From: Syntrophosphaera sp035450685
Lineage (GTDB): Bacteria > Cloacimonadota > Cloacimonadia > Cloacimonadales > Cloacimonadaceae
Assembly: GCA_035450685.1 (NCBI GenBank)
Contig: DAOTNF010000001.1
Location: 1-64,000 of the forward strand
Length of the DNA stretch: 64,000 nucleotides
Direction: 5' to 3'
In this document: in pieces, positions 46,221 through 54,385 of the stretch
Position numbering within the stretch: position 1 is the stretch's first letter
How the letters are laid out: each line of letters opens with the position of its first letter
The notes under the pieces: model-generated
What the model was told of the DNA's origin: nothing
Seen by the model: the letters and a program-made list of their open reading frames with translations, nothing else
The model's database searches: none
Position numbers and translations under genes: made by a program

Positions 46221-46658
46221 TTAGAATTCCAGAAAGAAAGTGACGGGGCCGTCGTTGATCAGGTTTACCCGCATATCCGCGGCAAAGATGCCGGTCTGGA
46301 CTTCGATGCCGGTTTCCCGAAAGAGGGCCACAAAGTTGTCATAGAGCTGTTCTGCTATGGCCGGGTCGGCGGCGGGGGTAAAGTCTGGCCTGCGTCCCCG
46401 GCTGCAATTGGCATAGAGGGTGAACTGGGATACGATGAGAGCCTGGCCGCCGATGTCGCGCAGCGAGAGATTCAGCTTGCCATTGTCATCGCTGAACACG
46501 CGCATCTCACTGATTTTGCGGACAGCCTGGGGCAGCAGGTCAGGACTGTCTGAGTGTCCAAAACCGACAAACAACAGCAGGCCGGGGCCGATGCTCCCAA
46601 CCAGGCGGTTTTCCACCTCCACGCTGGCCGAGCCAACTCTCTGTATCAGAACGCGCAT
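46221..46658 (-). CDS. dtd: D-aminoacyl-tRNA deacylase (DTD)
   Basis: 145 residues. Hydrolyses D-amino acids (and glycine mischarged on tRNA-Ala) from tRNA as a homodimer. The family motifs are visible: the N-terminus MRVLIQRVGSASVEV, SQFTLYA (about 77-83) and NDGPVTFFLEF at the C-terminus, whose GP pair forms the chiral-proofreading cross-subunit motif. Length is typical. The start overlaps the stop of the upstream lipoprotein gene. It is the last gene of the mre operon. Confidence 0.97.
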   Translation of the reverse strand: MRVLIQRVGSASVEVENRLVGSIGPGLLLFVGFGHSDSPDLLPQAVRKISEMRVFSDDNGKLNLSLRDIGGQALIVSQFTLYANCSRGRRPDFTPAADPAIAEQLYDNFVALFRETGIEVQTGIFAADMRVNLINDGPVTFFLEF

Positions 46659-47263
46659 CAGTCGATTCTGAAGTGGTGCACTTCCCAGCAGCCGGCGTCA
46701 TCCAACCAGACGGAGCCTTTTTCAAAAGGCGGGATGACGATCTGGATGCGCCCAAAGCTTACGCCTGGCTTCAGGAATCCCGCGCTGATGGTGTCTTTGC
46801 TCCACTCGTTGGAAGTCTTCATTTTAGACTTGAATCTGCTGAAGACACGGCCGTTTTCCCAGAATGTGATCAGGCGGGTGGTGATCTGGGGGCCTTCAGG
46901 TTCTGAGGACTTGGCGTTTAAGCGCACGTAGTAGCCACCATAGCGGCGCACCTTGAAGGCATCAGAGTAGAGCACGACAGTCTGGTCGGAAGCGTCAATG
47001 CGCAAAGAGGTGCTGCCTTGCAAGGCGACCTTGGGGTCGATCGCGGCGTAGATGGCCTTGTCACCCCCGCCTTCGCTGTAGATCGACCACCCCAAAAGAG
47101 CCTGGTCGGGATCCAGCGAAAAGGCGTCGAAGCCTGGATTGGAAAGCAGGTTGGGCACACCTTCGGTGTCCTTGTCAAAATAGACAAGGCTGGAATGTAC
47201 TATACATGAAGAACAAAGCAGCAGAATCGCGGCTGCAGCCAGCAAAAGCAGGCTTTTTTTCAT
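46658..47263 (-). CDS. probable lipoprotein with carbohydrate-binding-like jelly roll
   Basis: 201 residues. The signal sequence ends in LLLCSSC, giving a probable lipidated Cys20 (the lipobox is not canonical). The mature part begins with NLLSNPGFDAFSLDPDQALLGW and continues as a beta-sandwich with YYVRLNAKSSEPEG and VWLDDAGCWEV, the layout of CBM4/CBM22-like or 'DUF642-like' domains. Start and stop overlap rodA (four bases) and dtd (one base), so it is co-translated within the cell-wall operon. It may bind peptidoglycan or another glycan; this is inference. Confidence 0.8.
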   Translation of the reverse strand: MKKSLLLLAAAAILLLCSSCIVHSSLVYFDKDTEGVPNLLSNPGFDAFSLDPDQALLGWSIYSEGGGDKAIYAAIDPKVALQGSTSLRIDASDQTVVLYSDAFKVRRYGGYYVRLNAKSSEPEGPQITTRLITFWENGRVFSRFKSKMKTSNEWSKDTISAGFLKPGVSFGRIQIVIPPFEKGSVWLDDAGCWEVHHFRID

Positions 47264-48477
47264 TTCATGAACCCCCGTTCATTTAAATATTTCAGGACCA
47301 CCCCCACGGACAGGGTATTGATCAGGAGGTTTGATCCGCCATAGCTGATAAAGGGTAATGGGATTCCTGTTGCAGGAACCAAGCCAATATTCATACCAAT
47401 GTTGATAAAGGTTTGAAACATGAGGTAGGCCAGGATGCCGGCAGAGGCAATCCTGCGTTCCGGGACCTTGATCTCGCCCACAGCCCTGATCAACCTCAAA
47501 AAGAACAGTGTAAACAGCAGCAGCAACAGCATACTGCCCACAAATCCAAATTCTTCCCCGATCACGCTGAAGATAAAGTCCGTATGGTGCACGGGCAGGA
47601 AATTCATGTTTTTCTGGGTGCCCTGCAGCCAGCCTTTGCCCAAAATCGAGCCGCTGCCCACGGCTATCTTGGCTTGAATGATCTGATATCCGGCTCCCAA
47701 GGGGTCGCGCAGGGGATCGACAAAGGTGAGTATCCTGTTCTGCTGATAGTCTTTCAGGCCATTCCAGAAAACGGGCATAAACAGAGCGATGAAGATATTG
47801 GAGATCGAAGCTATGGTGATCGGCACCCAGGAAAGACCCGATCTGTAAAGCAAAAAGACCAGGATCAGGATCCAAATTATTATTGCGGGCCACCAGACGG
47901 AAGAGACAATGCTGACGATGGGGCTGACCATCAGCAGAAGGTAAAAGAGGGGTACATCCGCGGCTACCAGCATAGCCAGCAGGCTGACGCCAAAGACGAG
48001 GGTGGAGCCCAGGTCTGGTTCGATAATGATCAGCGCTACCGGCAGGGCAATCATTCCCAAACCATAAAAGAGCTGCCTGAGTTCGGAGAGATGTTCCTTG
48101 GAAATGACCCTGGCGGTCATGATGATGGTGAGCAGCTTGGCGCTTTCCGAAGGCTGGTAATGGATGCCCATCAGGCTGAACCAGCGGTGTGAGCCGTGGA
48201 TGGCCTGGGTGAACAGCACAGCTATCAAAGCCAGGATATTCAGGATTGAGAGGGGCAGGATCATGATGTCGAAGATAGGCATTGGCAGGCGGAGCAACAG
48301 GATCATGCAGCCTATGGCGATGGCGGCAAAGATGGTCTGCTTCCACCAATTGCTGGCCACGGTGGTGTATTCCCCGATGGTGGTGCAGGAGGCGGTGTAG
48401 ATGGCCACGCAGCCAAAGAGTATCAATGCCAGAAGGTATGCCGCCAGCACGAAGTCAAACTTTTTGCGGTTGATCAT
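47260..48477 (-). CDS. rodA: rod-shape peptidoglycan glycosyltransferase RodA
   Basis: 405 residues, ten hydrophobic segments. A SEDS-family polymerase that extends glycan strands for elongation with PBP2. Characteristic parts are the long extracytoplasmic loop with NRILTFVDPLRDPLGAGYQ (about 225-245), KGWLQGTQKNMNFLPVHHTDF and the C-terminal TGIPLPFISYGGS. Its start overlaps the mrdA stop by four bases. Confidence 0.96.
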   Translation of the reverse strand: MINRKKFDFVLAAYLLALILFGCVAIYTASCTTIGEYTTVASNWWKQTIFAAIAIGCMILLLRLPMPIFDIMILPLSILNILALIAVLFTQAIHGSHRWFSLMGIHYQPSESAKLLTIIMTARVISKEHLSELRQLFYGLGMIALPVALIIIEPDLGSTLVFGVSLLAMLVAADVPLFYLLLMVSPIVSIVSSVWWPAIIIWILILVFLLYRSGLSWVPITIASISNIFIALFMPVFWNGLKDYQQNRILTFVDPLRDPLGAGYQIIQAKIAVGSGSILGKGWLQGTQKNMNFLPVHHTDFIFSVIGEEFGFVGSMLLLLLFTLFFLRLIRAVGEIKVPERRIASAGILAYLMFQTFINIGMNIGLVPATGIPLPFISYGGSNLLINTLSVGVVLKYLNERGFMK

Positions 48478-50363
48478 CGCTCAGTACCTGCAGGGGTGGT
48501 CTCAGCCGGATCGGGAACCGGTTCCGCGCTTTCTGTGGCGGCCGCGTCACCGGTATCCAGATCGCCGGGAGTCTGGAATTGGGGTGGGATCACGGCGGGT
48601 TGTTTGATCCTGGCGTAGTTGCCGATGTAGTAGTTGAAGATCCGGTTGGCAATTGGCGCGGCCATGGCTCCACCGCCGCCGGCGTTTTCCAGAAAGACCG
48701 TAACCACGATCTCGGGATTTTCTTTGACGATGTATCCGGTAAACCAGGCGTGGGTTCTCTTGCCCATATAGTTTTCCGCGGAACCAGTCTTGCCATAGGA
48801 TTGGGCGCCCGCCACACTGACCACCCTGGCTGTGCCGCCCGGGGCGTTGCAGACAGCCCAGAGGCCATCCTGAACAATCCGCACGGTGCTGGGCTTCCAG
48901 GGAAGCTTATGTTTGGCAATGGGAACCACTTCCTCGCGCGCCAGCTTGCTCCTGCCCATTGTTTTGACCAGGAGATGGGGCTGAACCCAGAGTCCGTTGC
49001 GGGCAATGGCGGCAAAGAAGGCGTTGATCTGCAGGGGAGTGGTGAGCACCTCGCCCTGTCCGATGGCCAGGTTGGCCTTGTAGCCGGCCAATCCAGCCGT
49101 TCTGCCCAGCTTTTTTTGATAGTAGCGAGAATCCGGGTAGAAGCCATTCCTCTCGTTGGGCAGGTCGATTCCGGTCTTGTTCACCACGCCGCAGGCCACA
49201 GCCATCCTGTAAAAGTTGTCCAGGTTGGCTTTGTTTATCAGATCGTAGAAGAATACGTCACAGGATACTTTGAACGCGTTGACGATGTCCAGCGAACCAT
49301 GCCCGCCGCTGGACCAGCAACGGAAGAAGCGGTTTCCGATCTTGAGGCCACCCCTGCAGGCAGCCAGGCGGGTGTTACGGTCGATCAGGCCCGCCTCCAA
49401 GCCTTCGGCTCCGGTCACGGGTTTGAACACCGAGCCTGGCGGATAAGCGGCATGGATTATCCTGTCCAGCAGTGGCCTGGAAGAGGAGTTCAGCTCCGCC
49501 CACAGCTCGGGGCTTATCCTTTGCAGGAACACATTGGGATCGTAGTCCGGTTTGCTCACGTAGGCGAGTATGCCGCCTGTTTTCACATCCGAGACCACGA
49601 TGCAGCCCTTGAGTCCCTCCGGGAAGATGCCATCAGCGTAGTTTTGCAGGTCGTTGTCTATGCTCAGCACCAGGCTGAGCCCGTTGAGAGGCTCTATTGA
49701 GGTGTCTTCGCGGAAAAACTCGAGGCTTCTGCCCTGGGCGTCCACCTGCACGATCTCTTTGCCGTCCTTGCCCCTCAGCAGCACCTCATAATAGCGTTCC
49801 AGTCCGGTTTTGCCGATATAGCCGTTGAGAGAGTAATCTTCATCGCGGTAGAGTTGATACTCCTTCTGGTCGATCCTGCCCAGGTATCCTGTGAAGTGAT
49901 TGGGATACATATAGCTGCGGGTGGTTTCCACCCTGAAGGCCAGCTCCGGAAATCTGTCCAGCCGTTCGGACAGGCTAAGCACCATCTCATAGGGCACATT
50001 CACAGCCAGAAGGATTTCCTCATAGGATTTGAAGCGCTGCTGGAACACCAGTTCCTTTAGCTCTTCCGCGCTAATGCCAAAATTCTGCAGCAGAAAAGCG
50101 GCCAGTCTTTCGGTGCTGGCGATCTTTCCGCTGGTGAGGTAGAGGTTTTGGGAGGGAATGTTGGCGGCGATGGGGCGGTATTTGCTGTCGTAGATTTCGC
50201 CCCGCGTGGCAATTATCCTGCGGATGCGCACAAAGTTGCTTTCCGCGATGCGTTGGTAATAAGCCCCCTTCACCACCTGCAGGCGAAAGAGTGCCACCAC
50301 CAAAACCAGCAGCAGCACACCCAGGGTGATGCGGAAAACAAGGGTGGAAACGTTTTTAGTCAC
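48474..50363 (-). CDS. mrdA: penicillin-binding protein 2 (elongasome transpeptidase)
   Basis: 629 residues: one N-terminal transmembrane helix (9-28), a pedestal/dimerisation region (40-230) and the transpeptidase domain. Catalytic motifs are SVFK (Ser311, Lys314), SCD (367-369, the SxN-box position, with Asp as in PBP2-type enzymes) and KTG (525-527). It cross-links peptidoglycan in complex with RodA. The C-terminus is extended and Pro/Thr/Glu-rich. The start overlaps the end of mreD by eight bases. Confidence 0.95.
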   Translation of the reverse strand: MTKNVSTLVFRITLGVLLLVLVVALFRLQVVKGAYYQRIAESNFVRIRRIIATRGEIYDSKYRPIAANIPSQNLYLTSGKIASTERLAAFLLQNFGISAEELKELVFQQRFKSYEEILLAVNVPYEMVLSLSERLDRFPELAFRVETTRSYMYPNHFTGYLGRIDQKEYQLYRDEDYSLNGYIGKTGLERYYEVLLRGKDGKEIVQVDAQGRSLEFFREDTSIEPLNGLSLVLSIDNDLQNYADGIFPEGLKGCIVVSDVKTGGILAYVSKPDYDPNVFLQRISPELWAELNSSSRPLLDRIIHAAYPPGSVFKPVTGAEGLEAGLIDRNTRLAACRGGLKIGNRFFRCWSSGGHGSLDIVNAFKVSCDVFFYDLINKANLDNFYRMAVACGVVNKTGIDLPNERNGFYPDSRYYQKKLGRTAGLAGYKANLAIGQGEVLTTPLQINAFFAAIARNGLWVQPHLLVKTMGRSKLAREEVVPIAKHKLPWKPSTVRIVQDGLWAVCNAPGGTARVVSVAGAQSYGKTGSAENYMGKRTHAWFTGYIVKENPEIVVTVFLENAGGGGAMAAPIANRIFNYYIGNYARIKQPAVIPPQFQTPGDLDTGDAAATESAEPVPDPAETTPAGTER

Positions 50364-50850
50364 GCGCCACCACTATACGGAGCCGGGAGAGAAACTGCAT
50401 GGCCCAAAAAACGGCAAAACTGACCAGCAGATTGTAGGCAAAGCCGATCAGGTTGGTGACCAGCAAGCGGGAGCTGAACTCGTAGGACACGCCAAAGATC
50501 AGCAACTGTATGAGATGGAAGACCAGGTTGGCCAGCAGGATGGTGAGTATCTTGGCCACCAGGCTGTCCTCTTCAAAGGGTTTGCGAAACTCCTCCAAAC
50601 TTACCACCAACAGCACAAAGAGCAAAGCGTGCAAACCAAAGGAGGCAGGCTGGGTGGTGTCGTAGATCAAGCCAATCAGGAAAGAGATGATCAAGTTGGC
50701 ATTACGCTCCCTGGTCCAAACAAAATAGACCAGCAGGGGAATGTGAATCTGGGGGATCACTCCGAACAACTCAAAAGCGGGCATGATCAGCACCTGGACA
50801 TAGATGAAGATAATGCCCAATAAAAAGGTCCAGAGGTGCTTCCAGAACAT
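50356..50850 (-). CDS. mreD: rod shape-determining protein MreD
   Basis: 164 residues, about five or six transmembrane segments and few conserved residues, typical of MreD. An integral membrane component of the elongasome bridging MreC and RodA/PBP2. The assignment rests on topology, size and position between mreC and mrdA. The start lies one base from the stop of the CofE-like gene. Confidence 0.88.
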   Translation of the reverse strand: MFWKHLWTFLLGIIFIYVQVLIMPAFELFGVIPQIHIPLLVYFVWTRERNANLIISFLIGLIYDTTQPASFGLHALLFVLLVVSLEEFRKPFEEDSLVAKILTILLANLVFHLIQLLIFGVSYEFSSRLLVTNLIGFAYNLLVSFAVFWAMQFLSRLRIVVARD

Positions 50851-50851
50851 C

Positions 50852-51541
50852 CTAATCCAGTCTGCGCACTATGCAGAGCGGGGTCAGTTCGTCGCCCTGC
50901 CCCTGGGGGTTGTCTTTCATTACTCTTTCCAGGAAGTGTTTGGACACTCCCTGGCTGGCTCCGATCATCCAGGAGCCGCCGATATCGTTGATATCCATCA
51001 CGGCGATTGGGTATCCGGTTTCCTCGCTCAATTTCTGGGCTGTCCCGCCCGGGTCGAGCGGCCCCTTGATCACGGTATGGGTGTAAGGCTCCACCGGCGA
51101 GGTTTCCGCGGCATCGATCAGCGCCGCCTGCATTCCTGCCAGGCGGTAAAAATCCCCCGAGCGCCCCAGCAGCTTGGTGAATCCGCCCACAACCGCGGCA
51201 AAGAGGACGCGCAGCCAGCCGCACTCATCGATCGCGCACTGCATGCTCGTGGGAGCGCCCAAACCGATGCCATAGGGCACCTTCATCACGCGTTTGGAAA
51301 GAAATCTGGCCAGCTTGCCGACCTTGATCTGGTCAGCCGGTATAGCCCTGCCCTGGGTGATAGCCAGAGGGCTTTCGCTGATGGTGAGGATGTCTCCCGG
51401 CTGCATCAGCGGCAGCGCGTATTCCCTGATGATGTCGGCCATGTTGTCTTCGGCGGTAAGTATTTTGGTTTTCACCGGGATGCGTTCCACGCGAGAGTCG
51501 TTGATCACTATGATGGGCGAGATGTTTTTGCTCTTGTTCAT
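50852..51541 (-). CDS. CofE-like (F420-0:gamma-glutamyl ligase family) protein
   Basis: 229 residues, no signal peptide. The N-terminal half has the family's PGDILTISESPLAITQGR block (48-65). The second half has the Gly-rich GRSGDFYRLAG (126-136), HTVIKGPLDPGG (155-166) and VMDINDIGGSW (181-191), with acidic residues suited to metal binding. In archaea and actinobacteria this family adds gamma-linked glutamate to F420. No other F420 gene is in the window, and the gene sits between mreC (four-base overlap) and mreD (one-base gap). A peptide-ligase role linked to cell-wall synthesis is possible but unproven. Confidence 0.82.
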   Translation of the reverse strand: MNKSKNISPIIVINDSRVERIPVKTKILTAEDNMADIIREYALPLMQPGDILTISESPLAITQGRAIPADQIKVGKLARFLSKRVMKVPYGIGLGAPTSMQCAIDECGWLRVLFAAVVGGFTKLLGRSGDFYRLAGMQAALIDAAETSPVEPYTHTVIKGPLDPGGTAQKLSEETGYPIAVMDINDIGGSWMIGASQGVSKHFLERVMKDNPQGQGDELTPLCIVRRLD

Positions 51542-52296
51542 CGTTTTCCTTTGCTGTTCAAAATGAATACGTGTTCCAGGTTTTCCACCTGCGTGAAGGG
51601 GCTGATGTCGGCGCTGATGAAGAGGTTGTCGCTCGACTCCTTGATGCGCTCGATGGTTCCCACCGGGTATCCTTTGGGAAAGAGGGTGGAGAGGTTGGAG
51701 GTTACGATGGTGTCCCCGGGGCTGATCTGCGAGCCCAGTTTGATCATATTCATGCTGATGGCTCCGGTGAGGTCGGATTGCAGGATGCCCTGCACGCTGG
51801 TGCTCTGGTCCATCACGGGAATCTGGAAGAGGGGGTTGTTGAGTGGGAGGATCAGGCTGTAGGTGTCGGACACGCTGATCACCTTGCCCACAATGCCCGC
51901 GCCCGATACCACCGGGCTTTCCATCCTGATGCCGCTGCCCAGGCCTTTGTTGACCATCAGGTTGCGTTGGTGAAACTGCCCCGAATAGCCTATCACCTCG
52001 GCAATCTCAAACGTCTGGCCGGACACCTCGAAATCGATGGCGGAGCTGCTCTGGTATTCCTTGAGTTTATTGGCCAGTTCCAGATTGCGCAGGGTGTTGT
52101 CGGCAAGTTTGACGCGCAGGCTGGCCACCTCGGATTTGAGGGATGAATTGGCCTTGATCAGCAGCAGGGAGTTGGAGAAAGGAAAAAGAACCGTCCTGCC
52201 AAGCCAGGATGCCCTGTTTATCCTGCTGGCATCGCTGCCCAGCATCATGAGCAGGGAAAGCACAACCAGGACCAATGGCAAAACGAATCGTTTCAT
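51538..52296 (-). CDS. mreC: rod shape-determining protein MreC
   Basis: 252 residues, ATG with GAGG upstream. One N-terminal transmembrane helix (about 5-22), a coiled coil (45-75, LRVKLADNTLRNLELANKLKEYQ) and the two beta-barrel domains with the family block VNKGLGSGIRMESPVVSGAGIVGKV (about 105-130) and GDTIVTSNLSTLFPKGYPVG (about 195-215). It organises the elongasome in the periplasm and is 72 bases downstream of mreB. Confidence 0.95.
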   Translation of the reverse strand: MKRFVLPLVLVVLSLLMMLGSDASRINRASWLGRTVLFPFSNSLLLIKANSSLKSEVASLRVKLADNTLRNLELANKLKEYQSSSAIDFEVSGQTFEIAEVIGYSGQFHQRNLMVNKGLGSGIRMESPVVSGAGIVGKVISVSDTYSLILPLNNPLFQIPVMDQSTSVQGILQSDLTGAISMNMIKLGSQISPGDTIVTSNLSTLFPKGYPVGTIERIKESSDNLFISADISPFTQVENLEHVFILNSKGKR

Positions 52297-52368
52297 TTAT
52301 CCTCTCAAAGCAGAATAGTTATGCGCTGGCATGATGGTGTCAGGCGCGTTCAAACGGGAAAAATCGGG

Positions 52369-53406
52369 TTAGTCTTCTATGCGCTTGATCAACACTTCCC
52401 GGTAGCGGTCCACATCGTCCAACACCTTGCCTGCGCCTTTCACGACGCATTCCAGGGGATCGGGAACCACAAACACGGGCAGGTCAACCGTTTTGGAAAT
52501 CTTCTCATCCAGGCCTTTTAGCAGCGCGCCTCCGCCGGTGAGGAAGATACCCCGTTCGGCGATGTCGGCGGACAGCTCGGGAGCCGTGCGCTCAAACAGC
52601 CTCTTGATGGCGTCGATCATGGTGGCAACCGTTTCGGCAAGAGCTTCCCGGATTTCCTCGGAAGTGATCTTGATGGTCACCGGATAGCCGGACACGATGT
52701 CCCGGCCGCGCACGTCCATGGTCAGTTCCTCTTTGAGGGGATAGGCGCTGCCAATCTGCATCTTGATCTTTTCAGCGGTCTGCAAACCCACGTGCAGGTT
52801 GTTCTTTTTGCGCAGATAGCTGATGATGTCCAGGTCCATCTTGTCTCCGCCCACCCGGATCGAATTGTGCACCACGATGTGGGAGAGGGAGATAACTCCG
52901 ATCTCGCTGGTGCCTCCGCCGATATCCATGACCATATTTCCATAGGCCTGTTCGATTGGCAGTTCGGCGCCGATGGCGGCAGCCACGGGTTCGGAGATCA
53001 AAAACACTTCACGGGCTCCCGCGTGCAGGGCGCTGTCGCGCACCGCCCGCTTTTCCACCTCGGTGATTCCGGATGGAACGCAAACGATCACCCTCGGGCG
53101 CACCAGCAGGCGTTTTTTCTGCGCCCGCATGATCAGATTGCGCAGCATCAGCTCGGTGACCTGGAAATCTGCTATCACGCCATCTTTCAAGGGTTTGATC
53201 ACCCGCACTTCGTCGGGGTTTTTACCCAGCATCACTTTGGCGTGCTGTCCGATGGCAATTATCTTTTTGCCGTCCGCGGAAACAGCCACCACGGAGGGCT
53301 CATCGATCACTATGCCAGAGCTTTTCTTGTAAACAAGCGTGTTGGCAGTGCCCAAATCAATGGCGATGTCATTGGCCATCATGCCAAAAAAATCAAAAAG
53401 GGACAT
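52369..53406 (-). CDS. mreB: actin-like cell-shape protein MreB
   Basis: 345 residues, ATG with GAGAGG eight bases upstream. The N-terminal amphipathic MSLFDFFGMM binds the membrane. Nucleotide-site motifs are DIAIDLGTANTLVY (phosphate 1), MVMDIGGGTSEIGV (phosphate 2) and FLTGGGALLKGLDE (adenosine). It polymerises along the inner membrane and directs RodA/PBP2. First gene of the mre operon. Confidence 0.98.
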   Translation of the reverse strand: MSLFDFFGMMANDIAIDLGTANTLVYKKSSGIVIDEPSVVAVSADGKKIIAIGQHAKVMLGKNPDEVRVIKPLKDGVIADFQVTELMLRNLIMRAQKKRLLVRPRVIVCVPSGITEVEKRAVRDSALHAGAREVFLISEPVAAAIGAELPIEQAYGNMVMDIGGGTSEIGVISLSHIVVHNSIRVGGDKMDLDIISYLRKKNNLHVGLQTAEKIKMQIGSAYPLKEELTMDVRGRDIVSGYPVTIKITSEEIREALAETVATMIDAIKRLFERTAPELSADIAERGIFLTGGGALLKGLDEKISKTVDLPVFVVPDPLECVVKGAGKVLDDVDRYREVLIKRIED

Positions 53407-53720
53407 CTAAACCTCTCTATTTGTAAGTCCTGATGTAACCGGACACATATTTTTGTACCAATTTCCCATGATATCCCAAGTTTTCCCACAGCTTATTGAG
53501 TGTCAAGCAAAAAGCTTGCAAGAGGTATCGTATTGCCGTCACATCTGATAATTGGCGCGAAGTTACGGCTCGCACACGCCCCTCATATGCTTATCGCTCA
53601 TTGATCGCTGATTGATCGCTGACCAATCGCTGGGCTGTCTATCGCCCGGACGTCAATGGGTTGTCTATGGGACATCAAGGTGTGAGGGTGATTTGCCTTC
53701 CTTATCACGTATGGGCTTCT
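53407..53720. other. upstream region of mreB with short tandem repeats
   Basis: Non-coding. On the minus strand a TTGACA lies at 53501-53506, about 95 bases before mreB, without a good -10. At 53591-53633 there are four 10-11-base units (TTATCGCTCA, TTGATCGCTGA twice, CCAATCGCTGG). Nothing else is recognised. Confidence 0.45.
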
Positions 53721-53725
53721 ATATC

Positions 53726-53800
53726 AAAGACTGGATCACGGGTCAAGCGGTTCACGCAGATAATCGCGGATAAAAGGCGCAGATTGGCGCGGATTGGGAT
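53726..53800 (-). repeat. CCGCG-rich unit plus tag (inverted)
   Basis: On the minus strand CAATCCGCGCC, AATCTGCGCC, TTTTATCCGCG, ATTATCTGCGTGAACCGC, then TTGACCCGTGATCCAG and TCTTT. Third copy of the units at 27297 and 63656, here without the four-hairpin unit. Confidence 0.7.
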
Positions 53801-53835
53801 TATGGGGATTGGTGTCTCGGGGCTGGCTGGTTGTT

Positions 53836-54060
53836 TCCAAAAGACTGGATCACGGCTCAAGCATGCGCTTGCCCGGGGATGACGCAGTATATAGTCTGTA
53901 GGTGGTTTTTTTCGGGGCTTGGTGGTTGTTTCTAAAAAGACTGGATCACGGGTAAGCCACCCCAGAGGGGGCCCCGACTTCCCGTGATGACACAGAATAT
54001 TGCTTGGTGGACTTGTTTCGTGGAACCATTTCACCATTTCACCAATCCACCTTTCCACAG
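53836..54060 (-). repeat. composite repeat with two inverted tags
   Basis: Two inverted tags (AAAGACTGGATCACGG at 53840 and 53936). The second is followed by GTAAGCCACCCCAGAGGGG (homologue of 63519-63547), GATGACACAGAATATTG, GGTGGACTTGTTTCG and a TTTCACC/TTTCCACC run up to the palindromic element. The unit order mirrors 26930-27110. Confidence 0.65.
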
Positions 54061-54066
54061 CCTGAT

Positions 54067-54209
54067 CGTAGCACCTATATATTATGGAGGAGGATTGCCC
54101 TCATTTGCATCCCCATCCCCGGCGTGGGTCTTCCTTGGGTCAACCTTATAATTTATAAGGATGACCTAAGGATGATGGCACTAAAGCCAGTAGCAGCAAG
54201 GGAGGGCGG
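54067..54209 (+). repeat. dispersed palindromic element, copy 6 (full length)
   Basis: CGTAGCACCTATATATTATG on the left, TTTGCATCCCC, GTCTTCCTTGGGTCAACC, the palindrome CCTTATAATTTATAAGG, GATGACCTAAGGATGATGGC and GCAGCAAGGGAGGGCGG on the right. About 143 bases; with copy 1 it defines the full element. Confidence 0.82.
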
Positions 54210-54315
54210 CGTTAAGGGAAAGTGAGATTGTTGATACAATATCGTGAGAATGGCATTCGCATATCCCTCTCTACCGCTTGTTATCCAAGCTGATATGAGG
54301 TCACGGAAATTCGGG

Positions 54316-54347
54316 AAAATGAGAAACAGGCGGGCTGACCCGCCTGT
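54316..54347 (-). terminator. intrinsic terminator of the second parvulin gene
   Basis: ACAGGCGGG / CCCGCCTGT, a perfect nine-base stem with CTGA loop (54326-54347); on the minus strand followed by TTCTCATTTT. It lies 38 bases after the stop. Confidence 0.75.
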
Positions 54348-54385
54348 GTAAAGATGCGCCTGGAAAAACAGAGATCGGGAAGCCT

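Noticed and set aside
53591..53633. CRISPR-like or origin-like array
   Set aside because: Units are only 10-11 bases, contiguous and without spacers; no cas, dnaA or DnaA-box cluster is near.
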